Shown one piece after another: positions 1 to 5,204 of a stretch of 5,204 bases of DNA. A program made the translations under genes and the position numbers. Origin of the DNA: Candidatus Solibacter sp. (GTDB taxonomy: Bacteria; Acidobacteriota; Terriglobia; Bryobacterales; Bryobacteraceae); NCBI GenBank assembly GCA_017883345.1, contig JADGNT010000430.1:1-5204 (forward strand), in the 5' to 3' direction. Under the pieces are notes generated by a model. The model saw only the letters and a list, made by a program, of their open reading frames with translations, did no database searches and was not told the origin of the DNA. The number at the start of each line of letters is the position of its first letter. Positions within the stretch are counted from its first letter, which is position 1.

Positions 1-10
1 ACCAATCGAA

Positions 11-40
11 CCGCCGTATACGGACCCGTACGTACGGTGG
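11..40 (+). ncRNA. Group II intron domain V (catalytic hairpin)
   Basis: The lower helix pairs 11-18 with 33-40, including the G13-T38 wobble found in the family. The catalytic triad position reads C12-G13-C14, the CGC variant of the more common AGC. A two-nucleotide bulge lies at about 30-32 (either A30-C31 with a U19-G32 pair, or C31-G32 with a U19-A30 pair). The distal helix is 20-22 with 27-29 and is closed by a GACC tetraloop at 23-26. The domain is about 30 nt, slightly shorter than the usual 34, because the distal stem is short. Confidence 0.87.
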
Positions 41-43
41 TGT

Positions 44-78
44 GGGAGGGGCGGAGGAGCGATCCTCCCCCCTATCCC
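44..78 (+). ncRNA. Group II intron domain VI (branch-point hairpin)
   Basis: GGAGGA at 53-58 pairs with TCCTCC at 63-68 around a GCGA (GNRA) tetraloop at 59-62. GGGG at 48-51 pairs with CCCC at 69-72, leaving C52 bulged. The base of the hairpin, GGG at 44-46 with CCC at 76-78, leaves A74 unpaired or bulged as the candidate branch-point adenosine for lariat formation. Three unpaired bases (79-81) end the intron. Confidence 0.85.
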
Positions 79-81
79 GAT

Positions 82-137
82 CTGAGAGTCTGCGCCACGT
101 CGGTGGCTGAGAAGTTATTTTTGCGTGGTCTCTTAGC
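82..137. other. 3' exon / intergenic spacer with short hairpin
   Basis: This is the gap between the intron end and the GH9 stop codon. It contains CTGAGA twice in direct orientation (82-87 and 107-112) and a 5-bp hairpin (94-98 with 103-107, loop 99-102). On the + strand the T-rich run at 115-122 begins 7 bases after the hairpin, too far for a canonical intrinsic terminator. On the minus strand, where GH9 transcription arrives, no T-tract follows the hairpin, so I do not call a GH9 terminator. An 11-bp palindrome (132-142) overlaps the GH9 stop codon. No gene is visible here. Confidence 0.4.
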
Positions 138-1898
138 CTAAGCCGCCCGCGCCAGCGTCGACACCGCCCACAGGTAATACGCATTGTGCGGACTCCAGTA
201 CTCGGTGGTCCGCCAGTCGAATCCATTCTGCATGTCGAGAATCGGGGCGTCCTTGGTATTGCCCGCGATGCCGTTCATGATGCCGCCCGGGATCAGCCCC
301 ACGAAACGCGAGTGCGGATACGGATTGCGCATGCCTTCGCCGGTCATCAGGCAGGCGCCGAACGGGTTCGCTCCCATCACCCATTCGAGCTGCCGGTAGG
401 CCAGGTCGCGGTACTCGGTGCGGCCGAAAAACAGCGCGGCTTCGGCCAGCAGCAACGCGTAGCACTCCAGGTGCGAGGTCATGCCGAGCCACCAGAACTG
501 TTTGCGCACCGGCATGAAGTAGCGATAGGTCAGGTCGCCCGCGAGCGGCCGGTAAGTCTCCGCCGTGGGCGACCCCAGGAACACCCCGAAGGGCACGATG
601 GCGTAGGCGGAGTGCGCCGCGAGCGGCGTCACGTACTCGTCCAGGTGCAGGCGCACGGCATCGCGCCAGCGCGCGGCGTTGGGATGCTCCGGCAGCGCGC
701 GCGCCAGTTCCAGGAGCGCGAGCGCGGGCAGCGCGGAGTGCACGGCGTCGGTGTAGGGATTGCGGTCGCGCTCGCTGGTACGCCAGAAGCCACGGATCTC
801 TTTCTGTCCGCCCTCGAAGGCGAAGGCATGCAGCGCCAGCAATCGGCCGCCGAGTTGCGCCGCCTCGGCGGTGTACGGATCGCGCCCCGCGGCGGCGCGC
901 ATTTCGAGCGCGGCCATCACCCACCAGGCCAGGTCGCCGGTATTGCCCTCGCGTTGGGCCGCGCTCCAGCAGCGTTGCGCGGCAGCCAGGCACTGCTTGG
1001 CGTAGGCGGCGTCGCTCGCCTGGAACGCCTGGGCCGCCATCGCCTGCACCGTCACGAAGAGCGCCTGATTGCGTCCGGATTTCGCCGGATTGAGGTAGCG
1101 GTCGTCCACCGTGCCGGCGCGGTTGTCGGTCCAGTGATTGTCGCTGTTATCGCCGTTGACCCCGCCCGCGACGTCGGCCCACACCAATCCGTCGGCGTCC
1201 TGCATCTTGAGGAAGTAGCGATTGCCCCAGCGGACCTCGTCGAGCAGCGCGGCCAGTCCGCCGCCGCCGGCATCCCACTGCGCGCCCAGATTGCGCGCCA
1301 CGCGCAGCAGGCCGATGGCGTTGAGCAGGGTGGCGTCCATCCATTTGCGCAGGTCGCCGGCATCGTGCCAGCCGCCGGTCACGTCGACCTGCCGGCCGTT
1401 GTCGCGCCGCCGCGCGTCGTCCAGATGGCAGGCGGGATGCACCCCGGGGACTTCCACGCCGCAGCGCTGATAGCGGTAGTAGCCGGCCGCTTTGGGCAGC
1501 GTGCGGCGCCAAACGTCGCGCCGGATGAAGAAGGGCGTCCCGAGCTCGCCGGCGATCGAGATTTGGTACATGCCCTCGCGGTGGATCTCGCTGAAATCGC
1601 CCACCAGGCAATCGATCACATCGGTGCGATCGCGCGTCAGGGGAAGAGTCTGGCGCACGGCCCCCGCGCCGCCGCCGATATCGCGGATTTGAAAATCGGC
1701 CGGCCCGTCTTCGCCCGCATAACGGAAAATCACCGTCTTCCGGGCGCCGGGTAGAAAGCCCAGATGGTTGAGCGCGATGGCCGGCGAGTCCTCCGGCATC
1801 ATGGCTTCGACGGGCTCTTCGCGCGCTGGTCCCGTCTGTGCGAGCAACGCGGCCGCGGGCGTGGACAGGCCCCAGCCGAGAAAACTGCGGCGGTTCAT
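138..1898 (-). CDS. Glycoside hydrolase family 9 protein (cellulase-like), exported
   Basis: The 586-residue protein is probably an inverting beta-glycanase of family GH9, most often endo-beta-1,4-glucanases. The N-terminus carries a twin-arginine signal (NRRSFLG, residues 2-8, then an Ala/Leu-rich stretch to about 20), suggesting Tat export of a folded enzyme. Residues about 38-128 form the Ig-like CelD_N-type domain (NHLGFLPGARK resembles the usual NQxGYxPxxxK). The catalytic (alpha/alpha)6 barrel fills about 130-586. GGWHDAGD at 175-182 gives the catalytic-base pair Asp179/Asp182. NPYPHSRF at 525-532 is the substrate-binding PH-R motif. Glu566 in TTEYWSPHNA is the likely general acid, although its surroundings differ from the usual NEV/NEI context. 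There is no carbohydrate-binding module or dockerin. The start is fixed by the Tat signal; the only Shine-Dalgarno-like GGAG (1915-1912) is 13 nt away, which is long. Family certain; substrate (cellulose, mixed-linkage glucan, xyloglucan, or short oligosaccharides) inferred only. Confidence 0.95.
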   Translation of the reverse strand: MNRRSFLGWGLSTPAAALLAQTGPAREEPVEAMMPEDSPAIALNHLGFLPGARKTVIFRYAGEDGPADFQIRDIGGGAGAVRQTLPLTRDRTDVIDCLVGDFSEIHREGMYQISIAGELGTPFFIRRDVWRRTLPKAAGYYRYQRCGVEVPGVHPACHLDDARRRDNGRQVDVTGGWHDAGDLRKWMDATLLNAIGLLRVARNLGAQWDAGGGGLAALLDEVRWGNRYFLKMQDADGLVWADVAGGVNGDNSDNHWTDNRAGTVDDRYLNPAKSGRNQALFVTVQAMAAQAFQASDAAYAKQCLAAAQRCWSAAQREGNTGDLAWWVMAALEMRAAAGRDPYTAEAAQLGGRLLALHAFAFEGGQKEIRGFWRTSERDRNPYTDAVHSALPALALLELARALPEHPNAARWRDAVRLHLDEYVTPLAAHSAYAIVPFGVFLGSPTAETYRPLAGDLTYRYFMPVRKQFWWLGMTSHLECYALLLAEAALFFGRTEYRDLAYRQLEWVMGANPFGACLMTGEGMRNPYPHSRFVGLIPGGIMNGIAGNTKDAPILDMQNGFDWRTTEYWSPHNAYYLWAVSTLARAA

Positions 1899-1927
1899 AC
1901 TGCCAGCCTAACTCCGTGCGCTGAAAT

Positions 1928-1942
1928 CCGGGCGAAGCCCGG
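1928..1942 (-). promoter_or_regulatory. GC-rich hairpin in GH9 leader
   Basis: CCGGGC (1928-1933) and GCCCGG (1937-1942) form a perfect 6-bp stem with a 3-nt loop. On the minus strand, which is the GH9 mRNA sense, the loop reads UUC. The hairpin lies 29 nt upstream of the GH9 start codon, so it would be part of the 5' leader of any transcript starting near the palindromes. No T-tract follows it, so it is not an intrinsic terminator. It could influence mRNA stability or translation, but no function is demonstrated. Confidence 0.35.
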
Positions 1943-1962
1943 CGCGGTGCATCCTGGCCGGA

Positions 1963-1981
1963 TTTGTCAGACTCTGACAAA
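1963..1981. promoter_or_regulatory. Candidate operator palindrome 1, proximal to GH9
   Basis: TTTGTCAGA and TCTGACAAA form a perfect 9-bp inverted repeat around a single central C (1972). The site ends 64 bp upstream of the GH9 start codon. A nearly identical palindrome lies 64 bp further away (centre to centre). Short, odd-length, repeated palindromes in a promoter region are typical binding sites for dimeric helix-turn-helix regulators. The identity of the regulator cannot be read from this window. Confidence 0.55.
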
Positions 1982-1991
1982 CTGGACCCGC

Positions 1992-2007
1992 TAAATATCT
2001 GATTCTA
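1992..2007 (-). promoter_or_regulatory. AT-rich patch, possible GH9 promoter -10 region
   Basis: On the minus strand this patch contains TAGAAT (2007-2002), 5 of 6 matches to the sigma-70 -10 consensus, and TATTTA (1997-1992). It stands out in GC-rich DNA and sits exactly between the two palindromes. The best -35-like hexamer, CTGACA (2034-2029), lies inside the distal palindrome but with a 21-nt spacer, which is too long for a standard promoter. The patch is offered as the likeliest promoter area rather than a proven promoter. Confidence 0.25.
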
Positions 2008-2028
2008 AAGACTCGCGTCCCGCCGATC

Positions 2029-2043
2029 TGTCAGAGTCTGACA
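2029..2043. promoter_or_regulatory. Candidate operator palindrome 2, distal to GH9
   Basis: TGTCAGA and TCTGACA form a 7-bp inverted repeat around a single G (2036). Read on the minus strand, the 19-bp site matches palindrome 1 read on the + strand at 18 of 19 positions, so the two sites are inverted copies of each other. Their 64-bp centre spacing is about six helical turns, placing both on the same DNA face. Together they flank the AT-rich patch, an arrangement that suits cooperative or looping repression of the GH9 promoter. Confidence 0.55.
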
Positions 2044-2061
2044 AAATCAAAGAAATGTCTG

Positions 2062-2140
2062 GCCGCCGATGAACGCCGATAAACGCCGATAAGCAAAAAC
2101 ACAAAATTCTTATCGGCGTTTATCGGCGTTCATCGGCGGC
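2062..2140. repeat. Perfect 32-bp inverted repeat with 10-bp internal periodicity
   Basis: The arms at 2062-2093 and 2109-2140 are exact reverse complements over 32 bp, separated by a 15-nt A-rich loop (2094-2108). Each arm is built from 10-bp units: GCCGATGAAC (2065-2074), GCCGATAAAC (2075-2084) and GCCGATAAGC (2085-2094) on the left. It begins 19 nt after the GH3 stop codon in the direction of GH3 transcription. As RNA it would fold into a very stable hairpin and could block or attenuate read-through from GH3 to GH9 or protect the GH3 mRNA 3' end. No canonical T-tract follows on either strand. The modular build suggests a dispersed intergenic repeat of REP or MITE type, but only one copy lies in this window. 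Confidence 0.85.
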
Positions 2141-2159
2141 TGAATAATCTTTTCTAAAC

Positions 2160-4760
2160 CTACGGCGCGATGCTCAGCGTCGTCGTCAAAACGCCCGCGG
2201 TGGAGCCGCCGGGCTGCCTGCCCCCGATCGCGATCCCGGCGACGCCGCTCTTTGGCAACTGGCTCGCCCTCAGGACAAACTTCACGATCCTGCGTTCGCC
2301 CACCTTCAGCGCGATCCGCCGGAAGCCTTCGAGCGACCGCACCCCGTCGCGCTTGACGTAAAGCTGCACCACCTCCTCGCCGTCCAGTTTCCCGGTATTG
2401 CGCACTTCGACGGAGACCGGGACGTCGTGGTTGGCAGGCGCCCGCTCCGGGCAGTCAATCCCGCGGTAGCTGAACGTCGTGTAGCTCAGGCCGTAGCCGA
2501 ACGGGTACAGCGGCTCGCCCTGGAAATAGCGGTAGGTGCGGCCCTTCATGCTGTAATCGTCAAAGCCCGGCAACTGGTCGGCCGATTGGTAAAAGGTGAC
2601 GGGAAGGCGGCCGGCGGGGTTGTAATCGCCGAACAGGACGTCTGCGATAGCGGCGCCGCCGGCCTGGCCCGGATACCACGCTTCCACCAGCGCGGGCACG
2701 CGATCGCGCGCCCAGTTGACCGCCAGCGCGCTGCCGTTGAGCAGCACCAGCACCACTGGTTTGCCGAGCGCGGCCACCTTTTCGAGCAGCGCCTCCTGCG
2801 CGGCCGGCAGACCGAGGTCCACGCGATCGCCGCCCTGGAATCCCGCCACCGGCACCTTCATCTCCTCGCCTTCGAGACGCGGCGAAAGCCCCAGGAACAT
2901 CACCACGGCCTCCGCCTGGCGCGCGGCGTCCAACGCGGCCGTTTCCAGATCGCGTCCCGGCACGGCCCAGACCAGGCGCATGTCGGCGTCGTTGATCACT
3001 TCGTGAAAGTCCACCCGGATGGGGTAAAGCTTGCCGGCTTCCAGATCGACGGTCTCGTAACTGTAGTTGCGCTCGTGCGGGTTATTGGCGCGCACCAGTT
3101 GCTTGCCGTTGAGGTAGATTTCGAAGGCGTTCATGCCGACGCCGCCGAGCCGGTACTTGCCGGTGACCTTGGGCGCCAGGAACCCGATCCAGCGCACGCC
3201 GAAGTTGTCGTCATCCATATCGGCGCGGGGCGCGCCGTCCCACCATTTGAAATTGATTTCGGCGTCCACGCGCAGGAAAAGCGGCTTCGCATCTGGCTCC
3301 GCGGGAGCGGGCGTCTTGCCGGGAGCGCGGTACACCTGGCCGTTGAAGGATGCCGTGTTGAAGTATTCCCCTTGCAGCCCGCCGCGTCGATCCGCGCCAT
3401 CGGTGGTGAAGAGCGCGGACGCCGGAACGGTCTCCATGGCGGGCAACTCGCCGGCCAGTTCCCCGCCCTGCGCGTAGAGGATCTTGGTGCGCGCGCCGAG
3501 CTTGCCGCGTAAGCCTGCAAGCGGCGTGACCGGCGCGGTGGGCTCGCCGTTATAGTTGCCCAGCAGGGTTTCGACGTTGTCGGCGTTGGGCCCGATCACG
3601 GCCAGCGTCTTGATGGTCTTTTTCAGCGGCAGCAGGCCGCCCTGATTCTTCAGCAGCACGATGGATTTGCGCGCGGCCTCCAGCGCCAGCGCCTGGTGCG
3701 CCGCCGAATCCACCACCGAATACGGAATGCGCGCGTACGGCACGCGCTCCGGCGGGTCGAACATGCCCAGGCGGAAGCGCGCGGTCAGCAGGCGGCGCAC
3801 CGCGGCATCGATGTCCCCTTCCACGATCAGCTTCTGTTCGAGCGCCGGAATCAACGCGCGGTATTCGTTGCCGCAATCCAGGTCCGTGCCCGCCTTCACG
3901 GCGCGCGCCGAAGCCGCCGCCAGGCTGGGCGCCACGTTGTGGCCGCGGAAGATGTCGCCCACCGCGCCGCAATCGGAAACCACGTATCCCGCAAAGCCCC
4001 ACTGCTTGCGCAGAATGTCGGTGAGCAGGCGCGGGCTGGCGCAGGCCGGATCGCCGTCCACGCGGTTATAGGCGCACATCACCGAGTACGCGCCGCCTTC
4101 GCGAATCGCCGCCTCGAAATGTGGCAGGTAGCTATCCGCCAGGTCCGTATCCTCCACCTTGGCGTCGAAGCTGTGGCGCGACGATTCGGGTCCGCTGTGC
4201 ACCGCGAAGTGCTTGGCGGTGGCCACCACTTTCAGATATTTCGGGTCGTTGCCTTGCAGCCCTTTGATGAACTCGACCGCCATGCGCCCCACCAGGTACG
4301 GATCTTCGCCGTAGGTCTCCATGCCCCGGCCCCAGCGCGGGTCGCGCACCAGGTTAATGTTCGGGGTCCAGAACGTGAGGCCCTGGTAGATGCTCCGCTT
4401 GCCGCGCCGGAGGAACTCGTTGTTCTTGGCGCGGGCCTCGTCGGAGATGGCCGTGGCCATGCGGAAAATGAGGTCGGGATCCCACGTGGCGGCGAGGCCG
4501 ATCGGCTCCGGGAACACCGTGGCGCGGCCGGCGCGGGCCACGCCGTGCAGGCATTCGTTCCACCAGTTGTAGGCGGGAACTCCGAGCCGCTCGATGGCCG
4601 GCGAATCGTTCATCATCTGCGAGACCTTCTCGGCGACGGTCATGCGCGAGAGCAGGTCGTCCACGCGTTTTTCCAGCGGCGCATCGGCGTTCTGGTAGAG
4701 CGGGGGCGTCTGGCCGCAGGCAGCGCGAGCGGCGAGCAAGGCAGCCCAAAATAGTTTCAT
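2160..4760 (-). CDS. Glycoside hydrolase family 3 protein with PA14 insertion, probable beta-xylosidase
   Basis: The 866-residue exported retaining exo-glycosidase releases terminal sugars from oligosaccharides. Residues 1-16 form a signal peptide; Cys15 could be a lipidation site, but Arg at -3 makes a poor lipobox. The TIM barrel covers about 30-340, with DPRWGR (140-145), ETYGEDP (148-154), KHF (183-185) and nucleophile Asp263 in VVSDCGAV. The alpha/beta sandwich (about 368-455 and 600-760) is split by a PA14 domain (about 461-598, GLQGEYF to DMRLVW). Glu630 in LSPRLEGEE is the best acid/base candidate. An Fn3-like domain (about 778-850) ends the protein. Glu69 in NWWNECLHG and Cys264 after the nucleophile, where beta-glucosidases usually have Trp, favour a beta-xylosidase (possibly with arabinofuranosidase activity) over a beta-glucosidase. 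The only purine run near the start (GGGG, 4765-4762) is too close to the ATG for a good ribosome site. Family and layout are secure; specificity is inference. Confidence 0.96.
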   Translation of the reverse strand: MKLFWAALLAARAACGQTPPLYQNADAPLEKRVDDLLSRMTVAEKVSQMMNDSPAIERLGVPAYNWWNECLHGVARAGRATVFPEPIGLAATWDPDLIFRMATAISDEARAKNNEFLRRGKRSIYQGLTFWTPNINLVRDPRWGRGMETYGEDPYLVGRMAVEFIKGLQGNDPKYLKVVATAKHFAVHSGPESSRHSFDAKVEDTDLADSYLPHFEAAIREGGAYSVMCAYNRVDGDPACASPRLLTDILRKQWGFAGYVVSDCGAVGDIFRGHNVAPSLAAASARAVKAGTDLDCGNEYRALIPALEQKLIVEGDIDAAVRRLLTARFRLGMFDPPERVPYARIPYSVVDSAAHQALALEAARKSIVLLKNQGGLLPLKKTIKTLAVIGPNADNVETLLGNYNGEPTAPVTPLAGLRGKLGARTKILYAQGGELAGELPAMETVPASALFTTDGADRRGGLQGEYFNTASFNGQVYRAPGKTPAPAEPDAKPLFLRVDAEINFKWWDGAPRADMDDDNFGVRWIGFLAPKVTGKYRLGGVGMNAFEIYLNGKQLVRANNPHERNYSYETVDLEAGKLYPIRVDFHEVINDADMRLVWAVPGRDLETAALDAARQAEAVVMFLGLSPRLEGEEMKVPVAGFQGGDRVDLGLPAAQEALLEKVAALGKPVVLVLLNGSALAVNWARDRVPALVEAWYPGQAGGAAIADVLFGDYNPAGRLPVTFYQSADQLPGFDDYSMKGRTYRYFQGEPLYPFGYGLSYTTFSYRGIDCPERAPANHDVPVSVEVRNTGKLDGEEVVQLYVKRDGVRSLEGFRRIALKVGERRIVKFVLRASQLPKSGVAGIAIGGRQPGGSTAGVLTTTLSIAP

Positions 4761-4766
4761 GCCCCA

Positions 4767-4795
4767 TTGTCGCCCGGATCGGCCTGGTTTATCCT
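4767..4795 (+). promoter_or_regulatory. Possible promoter of the divergent small gene
   Basis: TTGTCG (4767-4772) and TATCCT (4790-4795) each match 4 of 6 sigma-70 consensus bases and are separated by exactly 17 nt. Transcription would start near 4802, only a few bases before the ATG at 4806, giving an almost leaderless mRNA, which fits the weak ribosome-binding sequence there. The 45-bp gap between the divergent start codons must also hold GH3 expression signals. For GH3 I see only TAGGAT (4796-4791, minus strand) as a -10-like hexamer, without a matching -35. Confidence 0.28.
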
Positions 4796-4805
4796 ATCCA
4801 TTGAG

Positions 4806-5204
4806 ATGAGCGAAACCCGCCTCACCCGTGAAACCAAACTGGACCTCCCGAAGGAGTGCGACCACATTGTGGGCCGCGCCCTGGCCGGCGAAGATGCGAT
4901 CGTCCAGATGGGTTGTCTGATGTTTATCGCGTTTTCCAGCGGCGACGCGTTCGCGCTGGATCTCGACCACAAAGTCGCCTGCCCGCTGTGTCTCGCGCGC
5001 GAGAAACAGCCGTATGGCCTGATGGAAACCGGAACTACGTGGGCCTTCCAGTGGCCTTGGAGGTATTCCGTATCGAGGGGCCGCATCAACGTCGCGCGGA
5101 TCGACGGAGAAGACTCGTCCGGGCTGCCTCGGCTGCCTGCCGGCACGATCAAGCGGCGGTTGACCGATTACAACCGGAAGGCCGGGACGAATTACCATCT
5201 CTGA
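4806..5204 (+). CDS. Protein of unknown function, 132 residues, CxxC-containing
   Basis: I do not recognise this family. The 132-residue product has no signal peptide or clear membrane segment, so it is probably cytoplasmic. It has Cys18, Cys37 and a CPLC pair (Cys59/Cys62), which could bind metal or be redox active, although one CxxC is not enough for a classical zinc finger. The middle is hydrophobic with aromatic residues (CLMFIAF at 37-43, WAFQWPWRY at 79-87). The C-terminus is basic with KRRLTDYNRKAG at 116-127. GC-rich third positions support real coding. I chose ATG 4806 over an in-frame TTG at 4767, because the longer version adds a compositionally odd 13-residue lead and would start inside the likely promoter. 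The gene is divergent from GH3 with 45 bp between starts, so shared regulation is possible; no functional link is shown. The stop TGA is the last triplet of the window, so what lies downstream is unseen. Confidence 0.68.
   Translation: MSETRLTRETKLDLPKECDHIVGRALAGEDAIVQMGCLMFIAFSSGDAFALDLDHKVACPLCLAREKQPYGLMETGTTWAFQWPWRYSVSRGRINVARIDGEDSSGLPRLPAGTIKRRLTDYNRKAGTNYHL

Larger units (their letters stand above)
1..81 (+). mobile_element. Group II intron, 3' end only (domains V and VI)
   Basis: This is the 3' terminal part of a bacterial group II intron, a self-splicing ribozyme and retroelement. Two adjacent hairpins have the defining features of domains V and VI, and the intron closes with AT at 80-81, matching the family's AY 3' end. 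The bulged A at 74 lies 7 nt before the last intron base, the expected branch-point distance. The predicted 3' exon therefore starts at 82. Domains I-IV and any reverse transcriptase/maturase would lie left of position 1 on the + strand, so completeness and activity cannot be judged. The intron points toward the 3' end of the GH9 gene and stops 56 bp short of its stop codon, so it does not interrupt that gene. I cannot assign the intron class from this fragment. Confidence 0.87.

Noticed and set aside
82..137. Intrinsic terminator for GH9
   Set aside because: The 94-107 hairpin has no T-tract on the minus strand where GH9 transcription would end.
186..1754. Long + strand open frame of 522 codons opposite the GH9 gene
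   Set aside because: It mirrors the GH9 coding strand in high-GC DNA, has a low-complexity His/Arg/Val-rich translation and no recognisable domain. The GH9 frame has clear catalytic motifs.
2062..2140. CRISPR array or canonical intrinsic terminator
   Set aside because: The 10-bp units are contiguous with no spacers, so this is not CRISPR. No U-tract follows the hairpin on either strand, so a standard Rho-independent terminator is not supported, although some transcript-end role remains possible.
3696..4754. Long + strand open frame of 352 codons opposite the GH3 gene
   Set aside because: It is a GC-driven antisense shadow of GH3, with His/Arg/Ala-rich translation and no motifs.
4716..4760. 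GH3 as a lipoprotein through Cys15
   Set aside because: The sequence before Cys15 is RAA, lacking the Leu/Val/Ile usually found at -3, so an ordinary signal peptidase cleavage is at least as likely.
4767..4805. TTG start extending the small protein by 13 residues
   Set aside because: It would begin 6 bp from the GH3 start codon with no ribosome-binding sequence, and inside the best promoter candidate; ATG 4806 is simpler.
4757..5198. Minus-strand open frames opposite the small + strand gene
   Set aside because: Their translations look like antisense shadows rich in Arg and Pro. The + frame has better codon use and a plausible start next to a promoter-like pair.

Overview
The window looks like a chromosomal segment from a GC-rich soil-type bacterium. 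High GC, GC-rich third codon positions, a Tat-like export signal on a glycoside hydrolase, and a plant-polysaccharide gene pair with its own regulatory DNA all fit Acidobacteriota (Bryobacterales/Solibacter-like) or a similar polysaccharide-degrading lineage. This assignment is inference from style; no marker gene is present.

Layout. Positions 1-81 hold the 3' end of a group II intron on the + strand: domain V, domain VI with a bulged branch-point A, and the terminal AT. The rest of the intron and any intron-encoded protein lie left of the window. A 56-bp gap (82-137) leads to the 3' end of a minus-strand glycoside hydrolase family 9 gene (138-1898), with an N-terminal Ig-like domain and a GH9 catalytic barrel. 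Upstream of it lies a 261-bp intergenic region (1899-2159) that is unusually structured. It holds a small leader hairpin, two near-identical odd palindromes with centres 64 bp apart flanking an AT-rich patch, and a perfect 32-bp inverted repeat whose arms are built from 10-bp units. Next comes a minus-strand GH3 gene (2160-4760) with a PA14 insertion and a C-terminal Fn3-like domain, with active-site features of the beta-xylosidase branch. A divergent + strand gene (4806-5204) encodes a 132-residue protein that I do not recognise; its stop codon is the last base triplet of the window.

How the genes work together. GH3 and GH9 lie in the same direction and both carry export signals. GH9 enzymes usually cut internal beta-1,4-glucan bonds, and GH3 enzymes remove terminal glucose or xylose, so the pair could degrade a beta-glucan, xyloglucan or xylan-containing plant wall material. 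They are probably not a tight operon: the large inverted repeat follows the GH3 stop codon, and the paired palindromes sit where a separate, regulated GH9 promoter would be. The most noteworthy items are the twin palindromes (candidate operators), the 10-bp-periodic inverted repeat (candidate dispersed element) and the intron end. I see no convincing sign of a wholly new multi-gene system.
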